Positions 16,512 to 26,602 of a stretch of DNA of 26,602 bases are shown here, in pieces. The stretch lies in NCBI GenBank assembly GCA_004335635.1, contig QAXH01002374.1:371-26972 (forward strand). The letters run 5' to 3'. This stretch comes from Chloromonas sp. AAM2. Lineage: Eukaryota; Chlorophyta; Chlorophyceae; Chlamydomonadales; Chlamydomonadaceae. The notes under the pieces were generated by a model, which saw nothing but the letters and a program-made list of their open reading frames with translations, was not told the DNA's origin and did not search any database. The position numbers and the translations under genes were made by a program. Every line of letters starts with the position of its first letter. Within the stretch, counting starts at the first letter, position 1.

Positions 16512-19500
16512 ATGTCGGGCTTCAAGGTGGAATACGCAAAGACTGGAAGAGCTGCATGCAGTGAGTGAAAATTGCGCAGCGCTGGTCTAGCAGTCTGCGC
16601 AGTTGGCGATAAGGTCAATGGTGTATGCCGGAAACATCAACGGCTTGATGTGTCTTTCTATGAATACAGAGCGCTGTAAAAACATCATCAAGAAGGACTC
16701 GGTGCGCCTGTAAGCAGCGCGGCTCGGGTAGCAGGGCAATCCAATGCATGCGTGCGTTTTCGGCCTGGCTGGATTTTCATGTACATGCCACAACAACACT
16801 GGCATTCCATCTTGCGATCTTTAAAGGCTAGCGTTTCTAGTCGTCTAGACACACCATGCCATTCAACCTTGCGGTCTTCTGGAGTTGGACAAGTCGACTA
16901 GTCAAGCCTCCTTCACAATGCAACAACATGACAACGGAACTATGGCTTTCCTTGTTGCATGATGCAGCGGCCGCGAGTTTGAGATGAATGATCATCCCGC
17001 GGTGAGCTGGCACCACCTGGACTGCCCCACTGAGGTATGTGTGACCTGCACTGACTGACACTGAGGAAGAGACTCTGACATGGCAATTTCGGACCATATG
17101 TTGCGACTCTAAAATGTCATTGAGATGCCGGACGACAGGCTACCATTGTCTGGGATGCTGCAATGTGCGGCGCCGCTATGGCATTGCATGGGTTTTTATC
17201 AGCATTTAACATAACGGCATCCGTTATCCGTCACCCCCTTTCCCCTTGACACATTCAGGGGGGCCTGGTTGTTTGTATGAGACTCCAATACTGAGGCCCA
17301 GAACGGCTACTTTAAGACTTGAGACAGCACAGTCAGAACCTGCGGATGTATCTTGTGAGGAAGCACCTGTGGTGTATCTTATGAAGAGTGTCCGTTGATT
17401 GAAAAGTGTTGTGCGGGAGGCAGTGTTTGCGCTTGGTGCATGTTTGTCCCCTTTGCTGTGGACTCCACGGTGGTTGCTGTGTGGGTTCGTCACTGACACT
17501 TGAGCACCAACCCCAAACGTTGTGCACTAGAGACTTAAGACTTGAGGTCACTGGTACACGCGCATTGTAACAAATGTGTAACAGTTCACTGAAAGCATGT
17601 GTGCCAGCCTCCATTGAGTTGTGCTTGAGTAGTGCGTTCAGAATGTTGGCTTGCATGGACTTGTTTCTTGACCCGCTTGGCCTAGCATGCTTTGCATGCA
17701 CACAGAAGGTGCACCTTCTGTGCGCTGTTTTCCTGGTTCTCCGTCTTTCGTAGCCAGTTGCCTGGTTGTCTGCCTTGCTCTTTTCTGCCTTCGGGCCGCA
17801 TTCTGCCTATCTGCCTGCCTTTCTTCCTCCTTCTTGCTCGAGTTAGGTCAGGGCGGTACACACTCCGTCCCGTGTCCCGTGGTGCTTCCCAGATGTACTT
17901 GTTGGCGCCACACATGACTTGGTGCATGTGGGTTGTTGCTTGTGGTTGGTCAGTTGGTCAGTGACATTACGAATGAGTGTAACAACTGAATGCTTTGGAC
18001 GTTACCCTCTGCTGGGAACGCACTGCATTCTAAAACTTGTCTTCCAGACCAGACCAGCTGATTCCTCCTGTTCCTTGGGCGTCCTGTTCCAAACGCTGAA
18101 TTGGAATCATAACAAGCCAAGTTCATCTATTCTTCTGTTTGGTGTGCAGAAAATGGCTGCTAGTGCGATTGCCCAGTACGGCTCGGCTGCCAACATCCCC
18201 GGGGTGTCTGATCTGAAGGATGAGGACAGCACGGCAGTGGCAAAGGCCATCGAGGTGCGGGTGGTTCAAGCGCCTGACATGCAGCAGTTGACCTGCAGCA
18301 GGTGGCCTGCGGCAGGTGCCATGCAGCAGGTGGCCTGCGGCAGGTGACATGCGGCAGGTGGCCTGCGGCAGGTGACAAGCAGTAGGTGTCCGACCTGAGG
18401 GATGAAGACAGCGTAGAGTGGCCAAAGCCGTTGAACAAACACCTTACAGTATAAATTAGTATAATCACATCAGGTGGGCCCACATGCATATTTGTAAGAG
18501 ACAAGGCTGGATACTGTGAAAGTCGATGAAGACAGCGCGGCAGTGGCAAAGGCAATAGAGGTGTACTGGGCCGGGCCATCAACTGACGTGCGGTACGAGA
18601 AACAGGCAGTTTGAATCACATGGTGCACCTGGCAGTCACAAGCGGCTCATCTGATCGCCTCATTGCATACCCACTTCAGTGTGGTTTTGCACAGATGATT
18701 GCCCAGTTTGCGCGGCTGCCAAGCTGCGTCCAGGTGTCCACCGGAAGCATCTAAAGAGCAACTTGAGTAGGGCTCCACACTTGCTGTACAGGAGTGTACA
18801 ACCACTTGAGTGTGAACTCATGTCTGCTGTTTGCAGCTTATTGCCAATGGCGGTGACCCGGAGGAGGCGGTGCCCCGGCACCTCATCGACCCCCCGGTGC
18901 AAGCACCTGCGCCTAAGGCAACCAAGAAGAAGGCAAAGGTGACTTGTGGCAGCAGGAAAGGTCCTGAATATGAGGTGTAAGGATGGCAGTAGCTAGCACC
19001 CCCTGCTATGCCGCTGCCTGGTGGTTGCTAACTCTTCAGTGTACATCCGCTTCAAAAGCTGAGCCTTTTATGATCGGAATGGAACAACACAGTCCTGGTG
19101 CAGCCTTTGTCAGTCATGCCCATAGAGTTTGCCTGTTGAGAAGCGGTGTATCCCACAGTACACCATGTTGGGCCATGCTAGTTGCCTTGCTGGTGCTCAC
19201 ACCCCTGCGGCTACATATTCATTGCATGTGTGGTTGGTTTGAATCGGACCATTCGGCATCTTGTGCACAGGCCGCGGAGCAGGAGCCCGAGGAGGGAGCC
19301 GCCATGCCCGCCACTCCTCCCCAGGTGGGTCATAGTAGTAGTAGTAGGAGGTTGACATTTGCGCCTAATGAAGGGCATGTGCAGTTAATACCGTATAATC
19401 GCAAAAATCCGGTCGAAACGCAAAATCAGTCGAACGATTTTCTAATGCGGGAATGAGTCGAAAGTCGCATCAATTGGCCCCAATTTCCTACCTCGAGGCA

Positions 19501-20499
19501 AAGTTAGTTGAACCGCCAAAGGGAAGCCGTCAACCCCTAGTCGAACCCCAAGTTAGCTGAGTCGAAACAGTGGTCACAGCCAACAGCGTGCCATGCCTCA
19601 ATACAGTTTGGGTCACTCCCGCCGCTGAATGTACTCGAGATGTGTGACATGAGCAGTTAGCCTTTCTCGGCCATCTCTGCACCGGGCGGGCGCAAAAGAT
19701 TCCCCGCATTGAGTTCTATCACGTCACATGCTCGGTTTTTGAAGTCTCGGATCGTAGCCAACGCTTGAGCTTCCGGAAATTGTTGAGCCATGGCTCAACA
19801 ATTGTGAAGCGGTTTTGCTCATCGCCCATGAACCATTTCGCCTGCCGATTGGATTTCTAAAATCCTCATCGTGAGGGGAATCCGAATTGCTCGCTTGGAA
19901 GCTTGATCAAATGATTCGGGCCAATGCCTTGGGACAATGCCTTGCTATCCCTGGAGGGGCTGTATGGCCCGTTGCCCAAAAACGCTTGCCGCAGCCCAAA
20001 CACGCAACCCTGAGAGCTACAAATACGAGCAGTGTGCTATCTCATCATAAGACACAAGGCCCCATACTCGGTTTTGCTTGGCACAGCGCTCACACACCCG
20101 ATCTTTGCACTAACTGATCAAAAGGTGTCCATTCAGCGGCGGGAGTGACCTTTGTCATGCAGTGTCAATGCCTTTGCCATCTGTTGTCCTTCGGCCCGTC
20201 ATGCCTGCTCTGTCTGACTCGCTCGTTTCGCTTTCTTGCTCGAGGCTAGAAAGGTATTCAGCCTCTCTCTGGTACATCCTGAATAAAAACGCGAGTACCG
20301 CACTTGTTGTGTTGGCCTGTTAGCGGTTGAATAGAAAAGTGAATAATGCACGTGTTACGCTTACATTGGCGTTCAGAAGCGAGTCCGGAAGCGCAAGGTC
20401 AGGGTAGCAGAAGAAGCTGACGAGGAGGGGGAGGAGGGGCTGGGGGAAGAGGCGGAGGAGGAGCCCAAAACTCCGCGTAAGAAGAAGCGAGTGGCGTGA
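16512..20499 (+). CDS. Single PARP-type zinc-finger protein, copy A (7 exons, 179 aa)
   Basis: A nuclear DNA-break-binding role is likely, because PARP-type fingers recognise nicks and ends in PARP1, DNA ligase III and plant ZDP. Exons: 16512-16560, 16670-16709, 16968-17034, 18150-18254, 18837-18938, 19271-19324, 20377-20499; all introns are GT...AG and the total is 540 nt. The finger starts at the N-terminus (FKVEYAKTGRAAC) with zinc ligands Cys16, Cys19, His46 and Cys49 (WHHLDC), followed by the family's GVSDLKDEDS block near residue 70. A second conserved block, VAKAIELIANGGDPEEAVPRH (split here for clarity as VAKAIE and LIANGGDPEEAVPRHLI), precedes a Lys-rich stretch, an acidic stretch and two basic motifs, KRVRKRKVRV (140-149) and PRKKKRVA (172-179), the latter like a classical nuclear localisation signal. 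No catalytic domain follows. Confidence 0.88.
17035..18149 (+). other. Intron 3 of zinc-finger copy A (1115 nt)
   Basis: No additional exon is needed, because the zinc-finger sequence continues directly from exon 3 (HLDCPTE) to exon 4 (PGVSDLKDED), as in other PARP fingers. A diverged segment (17831-17925) resembles 20847-20942 downstream of the same gene: both contain cttgctc, taggtcagg and gatgtacttg in the same order. Confidence 0.7.
18275..18385. repeat. CAGGTG/GCCTGCGG minisatellite in intron 4 of copy A
   Basis: Repeated gcaggtggcctgcggcaggt units with alternating gacatgc inserts. Many contain CAGGTG, which resembles an exon-end/donor junction. It lies between the true donor (18255) and the first echo. 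Confidence 0.85.
18386..18560 (+). repeat. Two echoes of copy A exon 4 donor edge
   Basis: The first echo, from 18386, reads VSDLRDEDS before a deletion breaks the frame (real exon VSDLKDEDS from 18204). The second, 18525-18560, reads DEDSAAVAKAIE followed by GTGTAC, against DEDSTAVAKAIE (18219-18254). Three of its four base differences are synonymous. Confidence 0.88.
19611..20150. mobile_element. 540-bp element with 21-bp terminal inverted repeats
   Basis: Bases 19611-19631 (start GGTCACTCCCGCCGCTGAAT) and 20130-20150 are perfect reverse complements. TTTG occurs immediately outside both ends, a possible 4-bp target duplication. A perfect 26-bp palindrome lies inside at 19778-19803 (core TTGAGCCATGGCTCAA). 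There is no transposase, only a 76-codon ORF with no recognised motif. It sits in intron 6 of zinc-finger copy A. The superfamily is not assigned. The preceding sequence from about 19385 also looks unlike its neighbours and may belong to a larger insertion. Confidence 0.62.
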
Positions 20500-20579
20500 T
20501 AAGCCAGGTGAGGACCTGCATACGTGGTGCTTGCTGCTTGGTGTATGCTATATATTACATGCATTTCTGTTTGGGATAC

Positions 20580-20607
20580 TGTAAAGCATCTGGGTGGGAT
20601 ACTGTAA
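20580..20607 (+). terminator. TGTAA poly(A) signals, zinc-finger copy A
   Basis: Two TGTAA motifs (20580-20584 and 20603-20607) lie inside a duplicated tgggatactgtaaagcat unit, 81 and 104 nt after the stop. Confidence 0.6.
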
Positions 20608-22765
20608 AGCATGACCGTTATTGCTTATGCGTTAGGACGTTATTCAAGTTCAGCAGTTTGACAGCAGTGCCTGCTCCCACACTTTGGCAGTTTTCCACCT
20701 GTGGCACCCAGCCGTCAGTGACCGCGTTTGTTCAATTCTGCCATTATTTACTCATTTACTCATTTACATTTGTTCGTCTATTCATTTGCTTGTTCTGCGA
20801 TTGTGCACAGGGTTGCACGTTTGTCACACTCTGTCTTGCTGTTATGTTTTCTTGCTCAGGGTAGGTCAGGATGATGCGCTGCACGTTGCGCCACGTTAGG
20901 ACCTCCCGGTGATGTACTTGGACGCACGAAGCCAGAAGCCAACACCGCCGGTTTGGGACGGTGTTGTACCAGTTGTACTGCAGTAAGCAAGGGCCAGTAA
21001 GGGCGGTTCCAGTCAGGGCTGATGATGCCACACCACCATCAGCGTTCTATTGTGTGGCTGGATCGTCACGACATCATCTCCACATGGCATACCCAAACCT
21101 GCCGAGGGCACCGTGTCGAGTAGGGAAAATGATGGAAGGCCAGCCCACGACGCTGCAGCTGAAGCAATTCCGTTCCAATATGCTAGGCTGCTTGATAGAT
21201 GGAAACGAGTGGCCACAGGCTAGATTCAACTGTGTTGTTCGGTTGTCATTACATGGCATCCTCAAGTTTGCCCGAGGCATACCGCTTTGACTCAGGCCGA
21301 TAGGCCTGGCAGCTGAAACAATCCTTTTTGAAACTCACGTATTGCTTGATTTGCTTGAGACACAGCAGGAAGTTCATGACAGCAGTGGACTGGACATGTG
21401 TCCCTCTGACCGTTGTGGGTGGTTGTTTTATGTTGGTATCAGGGAAATGTTCTGCATCTGCGCAGTTTCGAGCGCGCATTGTAGCGCCTGCCAACAGTAC
21501 TGCTCTGAACATTTCACCACTGATCGGAACGTGCACTTGGCCGAAGCTGGCTGCAGCCGCACGCAGACACATACTCTGCATTGCATCTTTGTGCAAACCG
21601 CAATTTGGTCGATCTACGTTTTCCACAGTCACCCGCACACGTTACTTGAGTGTGCAAGTCCTGTGAGCGCAGATAGACTGCTAGGATTTGAGACGTATTG
21701 TCAGCCTGAAGCTTGCTTACCAGCTGGGAGTCAGGCCAAGCTGATGGGGCCAGCCAAGTTGATGGGGCCGCATTTCCTTGTGTTTGGAACATTGCTGTGC
21801 CTCATTGGCTGCTTTGTGCGCTGTGAGGTAGATTTTGGTGGGCAGGGGTTACATGAAGGGAGAGTTATTGGGCAACTAACTCGTCCAGGGGATGAGGGTG
21901 ACAAAGCTTGGCATCAAGTAAAGGTCAACTTGTCAGCGGCCGTCAGTCACCGCTCCCGCGGACTGCCTTCCGAAAGCTGTCCGTTCATCATAACGACCGT
22001 TGGAGGCCTGATGTTGCTTCCTGACTCATCAAAGGGTATGCCGCACCAGAAGCAAGGACAGCAGAAACAGGCCAACACTCACAATCGTAGGTCATGTTTG
22101 TGTGAGTCCCGTGTTAGCCAGCAGAAATCAAGTTTGGCATGGTAGCTGCGAACCAAGGCTGTCGTCAACTCATCAGCATGCTAACTCAGGCCAGTGTCAC
22201 TGCTTGGTCAAGTTTGACATGGCCAACTCAGGCCAGCGTCACTGCTTGATCACGTTTGGCATGAGCCGCAAATCAAGGCTGTCTGGCAACCTTCCGCTAC
22301 GTTACTGAGAGCCGCCCTATCGGTCCGAGACCATGCAGTTTAATTGATGACCATGCAGTTCAAGGGCAGTCCCAGATGTGGCAGTGACACATGGACGATC
22401 GTGTGGAGCCCGCAACCTTGGCCGACACCGACATGCAAGCAACCAGCGTTTTCCGCGGCGAGAAAGCCTTCAGTTCTAGCATGCGCTTCTACCCAAACTT
22501 CTTTCCCTCGCAAGTTCGTGGTGGGCACTCGAGCTTCGTAGTTGGTACCATGTGACCTGTCACACGAAACCGTTTTGAGGTGGGCGAACAGTATTCAGTG
22601 GGCGCCTTGCGCACGGGTACTTACTAGATTGGTCCCTGATTCGCTTCAGATAAATCGCTTTGGCCCTTACAGATATCTTCGAACAAATCGGACCTCTTGC
22701 CTAAGTTGTTGGCTGCCTTTCACTCGTGACAACTTTCCTGTCGCTTTGCTTTCACATCACCCAAG
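20608..22765. other. Spacer between the zinc-finger paralogues, with degenerate repeats
   Basis: No gene is recognised. A diverged tandem duplication of about 185 bp covers roughly 21046-21360 (catggcat, ctgccgagg and cagctgaagcaattc recur in order). Direct repeats at 22130-22265 share caactcaggccagtgtcact followed by gcttg. gaccatgcagtt occurs twice at 22330-22362. The promoter of copy B presumably lies in the last few hundred bases, but no element is identifiable. Confidence 0.55.
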
Positions 22766-25179
22766 ATGGTACGCTCAATTGTGGAATACACGAAGACTGG
22801 CGAGTCGCTGTGCAGTAAGTGTGGATTATGATCACATCGGCCCATCAACGCCAGATGGCGTTCGCTGTGCTTCGCATTGGTAGCGGACAGCCTGTGTGCT
22901 GTCGATCAACTCGTCATCAGTTGGTTTGTGCATCGCATTGCTGATGAGTTCCTGCCTTGAAGTTCACGTCAAAGCCTAACCCCGGAAAAATTGGCCAGTT
23001 TAGCTTTCGCGCTTTGCGTCTTCCTGTCTGTGGCGCGACTTCAACCCATGCCTTATCTAGCTTGCGTCTTTGCTTTGGCTGTGTGCTCGCAGAAAACTGC
23101 GACAGCATGATTGAGAAGAACGCTGTGCGTGTGTGAGTAGCTTGGCCGGAGTGTGTCAGGAAGGGTATGACACTGCTGTAACATGACCTTGCTGTAACAG
23201 AAGCAAAGTAATCTGTTCAAAAGCTGGGTCAGCTGCTATGTGGAGGAAAACGACGTCAAAGCTGCTGAGCCATTGACGTATGACCTGTCATATGCAAAGC
23301 AGCATAATATTGGCACTAGCAGTCAGGTGGTGTCCTATTGCAGCGCTCTGTGGTCTGGACGCTACGGTTTGGTTGCCTGACCAAGCCTTTGTTTACCCAG
23401 GACAACTCAACCAATCATGATCAAGTACAAAGTTTGTTGCATCTGAACGTTTGGCCCGTCTGACCGAGATCATATTTGTCTGCATGCATCACAGGGGCCG
23501 AGCCCACGAGCAGGACCACACGCCATGCGTCACATGGTACCATCTGCACTGCCTCACACCCGTGAGTGCCTGTCACACATAAATGCCACTGGCATAGCAG
23601 ACCTTTCCCATCCGGTTGATGATGGACAGGAACAGCCAGTGAACCATGACCGTGTCAGACAGCACTTGTACTTGAACGTGTTTACCGCCCAGCAATTCAT
23701 ATCATGTTGGTGGCAAAACGAGACGGACAAAGCAGGCGAGGTATCTGACAGCTTAAGAATAAGCGGCAAGCAGTGCACTCTTGGCAGATTCCCAACTGAC
23801 CACGTGTCGTTTGTTTTTGCTCCGCAGGTGCATGCATCCAGTGCTCTCTCGGCTGCTCAGGGCCAGGGCATCAACGTGCCCGGTGTGTCTGACCTAAGAG
23901 AGGATGATCAGGAGCCCGTGGCAAAGGCTATCGAGGTAAGCAGAAGATGAGTGCCCATACATGTCAATGTATACTAGCAGATCATGGGGGTTGGGCTTAA
24001 CCACCCGGCCTCCTTACTTATACCGACCGACATCCCTTTTCTTTCTTTCTATACTCGTACATGGGGGAAGGGTCATGGTGCAAGGTGCGAGGCTGCTTGT
24101 GGCTGCTACGAGGTCTTCCGCTGATCGACCGGTGTCCGTTTGATTGCAGAAGCTGGCCAAGGGCACCAGCCCAGGCGAGGCCATGCCCAAGCGGCTGATC
24201 GGCCCTGCCATGCACGCACCAGAGGTCAAGCTGACCAAGAAGCAAATCAGGGTGAGCACAGTGCTATTACACACGTACATGTACCAAAGACAGTGAGTGG
24301 GGCCGGGGAGGGGCGGGGTAGAAGGGATAAGGCTACACAGGGTGAGTGGATCAGCATCTTACTCAGCTTTTCGTTATGTTTGACGGCATGTAATTATCGG
24401 CATTGCCATCAGCAGCAGCATTGCATGACATCCGTAGTCGTGCCCAGCGCCACCAAGGACCTAAACCGCAGGCAATCAAGAAACATTGTTATAACTTCTC
24501 TCTCACAGTCGGAATGACATCATGTGTGCACCTGAGCAGCAGCACATGTGTGTTGAATGAAAGGAACTAGGATTCCAAGTCAATGAAATGAAACGCATGC
24601 CATGCCTTGCCATATAACGTGATTGATATATCACTTCAATTTGTCCCAGTACATCGAGTTGTTACCATCGTGTGTGCTGTACAGAACCTTGAGCAGGAGG
24701 AGGAGGAAGCCATGATGCCACCAGCACCCTCTGAGGTGAGGGTACAAAACACTTGTTGTCATTTGCTGACAGTGCTTGCAAGTGTCGCGTGAAGGATGCA
24801 CCGTTGCCCTGTGAATCACAGTGCCCCTGTAGCAGGCTTGTCATGGCTATAGCCATGTTATCCTCTTGAAGCTTCTCACTCACATGTGTGGTTATGCCGT
24901 CTTTAGTGGAACGAGAGAGGTACATTCAGCTCGTGGGCTGAGCTGAGTGTGCCATGTGAGTCAGCATGTTAATCAGCATGTGGTGTTATGCCCTGTGTTT
25001 CCTCCCGTTGCGCCTCGCAGAACAAGCGCGAGCGCAAGCACAAGATGCGCGCGGCGACACAGGGCGAGTTTGACGAAGGGGAGCTGAGAGAGGAGGCGGG
25101 CGATGAGCAGCCTGACATCACTGAGATGGACGTGACTGAGATCCCGCTGCAGGACAGATTGAGGGGCACAGTGGCCTGA
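22766..25179 (+). CDS. Single PARP-type zinc-finger protein, copy B (7 exons, 191 aa)
   Basis: Tandem paralogue of the preceding gene. Exons: 22766-22814, 23093-23132, 23495-23561, 23828-23935, 24150-24251, 24685-24735, 25021-25179. The first three exons (49, 40, 67 nt) and the fifth (102 nt) match copy A exactly in length, and every intron has the same phase. Zinc ligands are Cys16, Cys19, His46 and Cys49 (WYHLHC), in a finger beginning MVRSIVEYTKTGESLC. The shared blocks VPGVSDLREDDQ, PVAKAIEKLAKG and GEAMPKRLIGP follow. The C-terminus differs: a basic NKRERKHKMR patch (140-149), then an acidic tail ending PLQDRLRGTVA, without copy A's terminal PRKKKR motif. DNA-break binding is inferred from the family. 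The start context is ccaagATGG. Confidence 0.88.
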
Positions 25180-26149
25180 ACAGGCACTGGTGCTTGACAA
25201 GTATTGCTGCCTGAGCTGGCAGTGCTGAGCAGACAGGTGGTTTAGCCAGGCGACTTCAACAGCGAGCCAAGCAGATATGAGCAGAGCTTGCATAGCCAGG
25301 TTCTGTTCAGCTAGTTATAGTGGGGCATGCCTCTTGAATGCATGGTAGCTTCAGCTGTAGTGGGGCGTTCACTCTGTTTTGAGTTTGAAAAGCAGTGCCC
25401 ATTCACTTGCACTTCTGCTATCCATTGGCAAGAGTCAAGGAAATTAAGGTTAGCCTAGGGAAACAAGTACAGGCCAGTGGTATTGAGCAGTGTGGTACAG
25501 GCATGTACATAGCGATGAAAAAATATCTCATCATAAATTATTTCTTATGTTGGCTCTGCTTGCAATCGCTGTTCATGCTGTACTGCGCTCGGGTGCAGTT
25601 TTGCGGCACGCACTTGGTTATTCCTTCTAGCTTCTCTTGCCCTTATCATGTAAAGGCCTAACATTTAGCAGTATGAGTGGTAAGACAGTTGATGGCAACG
25701 CCTCCGTGCTGTGTGCCGGAATGCAAATGAAAGTGCAACATGGAAAGTGGGTCTGTCAAGGCAGGAATCATGATAACAAGCTCTGCCTCTGCCAGCCTCT
25801 TTACTTGCACCAGGGTGGTACACATCAAGCTCTCAGACATAACAAGTCAGCCACTCAAGTACCGGCACGTATAAACGAGTGTAACGCGTACGTGCGAATG
25901 GAGAGAGACGTGCTAATCCCTGGCTATATATTTGAGTGAAGCAGACAAGATCATTTCCTGGAGCAAGACACAAAGCTGGCTGCGTCCCGACGAAAAGAGA
26001 AAGGAAGGTACAGTTTTGCAGACAATGATTGGCAGGCCAAGTACCTGCCTCTTCAGCAAAGCTTGGCAGGAGTACATGCTTTCGGGGTGTGCATGTGTTT
26101 CTGCCTGAAAAGTTTGTTCTCCTTTGCTCCGCATAACTAATAATAATAA
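25180..26149. other. 3' UTR and spacer after zinc-finger copy B
   Basis: No gene is recognised. A short tagtggggc repeat occurs at about 25317 and 25358. The longest ORFs here show no recognisable motif. The sequence becomes AT-rich around 25510-25550. Confidence 0.5.
25649..25653 (+). terminator. TGTAA poly(A) signal, zinc-finger copy B
   Basis: catgTAAAGG contains TGTAA 470 nt after the stop codon. It is consistent with the green-algal signal but unsupported by transcript data. Confidence 0.4.
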
Positions 26150-26602
26150 CCGAGCATGCGACCACCGTCTGAGCATAACAGCGGCAGCCAACCAGCACAT
26201 ACAGCATGCCCCAAAAACAACAACCTCAAAATGGATCACTGACGCCACCATACAGCTTTGCGATATGAAGCGAGCAGCCCACGCCCACTGGCTGACATTA
26301 CGCACAGCACTAACAGCTCTCTTTTCAGACCCATCGCCAGAACAGCTGGTGCTCCAGTACCAATTAGCAGCCGACACAGCAGCAGCCTTAACAGCTCAAC
26401 CGCCAGGCCAGAGTAGCCGCACGTCAGGACCGCAACACCTACCTACAGCGCAGAGCCAAGGAGATGGACGACCACATGCACGCACACCAGACCAGCACAG
26501 CTTTCCGCATCGCAGCAGAACTCAGGGGCAGTCAGAAGAAGAATCAAGTGCAAGCCATCAAGACAGGCACAGACCAGCTAGCCTTTGGTGAACAAGTAGC
26601 CC
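26150..26602 (+). mobile_element. LINE-like retrotransposon ORF2 fragment, frameshifted, running off the window
   Basis: The reading from about 26150 (HRLSITAAANQHI, then KWITDATIQLCDMKRAAHAHW) resembles the segment between endonuclease and reverse transcriptase of non-LTR retrotransposons, where a Trp-[IW]-Thr motif precedes a Lys/Arg/Ala-rich helix. From 26392 the same protein type continues one frame over (QLNRQARVAARQDRNTYL, RRAKEMDDH, FRIAAELRG) and stays open to the last base. This implies a 1-nt insertion or 2-nt deletion near 26390, or an assembly error. No reverse-transcriptase motif is inside the window. Assignment rests on pattern recognition, not a search. Confidence 0.5.

Noticed and set aside
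21342..22145. 267-codon ORF between the zinc-finger genes
   Set aside because: It has no recognisable domain, an irregular Cys/His/Ser-rich composition and overlaps degenerate direct repeats. It is probably open by chance, though an unknown gene is not excluded.

Overview
The window is eukaryotic nuclear DNA, most likely from a chlorophyte green alga. Coding sequence is split into many short exons with GT...AG introns. The main gene is closest to the plant-type ABCF4/GCN4 protein. Three of the four stop codons seen are followed by TGTAA, the usual green-algal poly(A) signal. Introns and spacers are full of short tandem repeats. All recognised genes are on the + strand. The assignment to an alga is an inference; no ribosomal or organellar marker is present.

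Layout. (1) 1-445: probable last two exons of an unidentified upstream gene, then about 1.8 kb of repeat-bearing spacer with a 206-bp hairpin (MITE-like) at 1781-1986. (2) 2230-15829: a complete 20-exon gene whose exons join in phase to 736 codons. It encodes an ABC-F twin-ATPase (ABCF4/GCN4 type) with a Lys/Glu-rich N-terminal extension and both ATP sites intact. One intron holds a 90-base assembly gap (11957-12046). Another holds a 366-bp DNA-transposon-like insertion with 14-bp terminal inverted repeats and an 8-bp flanking duplication. (3) 16512-20499 and 22766-25179: two tandem paralogues with identical seven-exon architecture. Each encodes a small protein (179 and 191 aa) with one PARP-type zinc finger and a charged tail but no catalytic domain. 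Intron 6 of the first holds a 540-bp element with 21-bp inverted repeats. (4) 26150-26602: the start of a LINE-like reverse-transcriptase ORF, apparently frameshifted, running off the window.

The genes have no obvious pathway link: ABC-F proteins act on ribosomes or as regulators, and PARP-type fingers bind DNA breaks. The most unusual signal is structural. At least eight exon edges (donor side, acceptor side or stop codon) are followed or preceded by one to three diverged partial copies of themselves in the neighbouring intron or 3' flank, called 'exon-edge echoes' here. Some echoes are dead (lost AG or GT, stop codons). Others keep reading frame and splice site, and one Walker A echo differs from the real exon only by synonymous changes.
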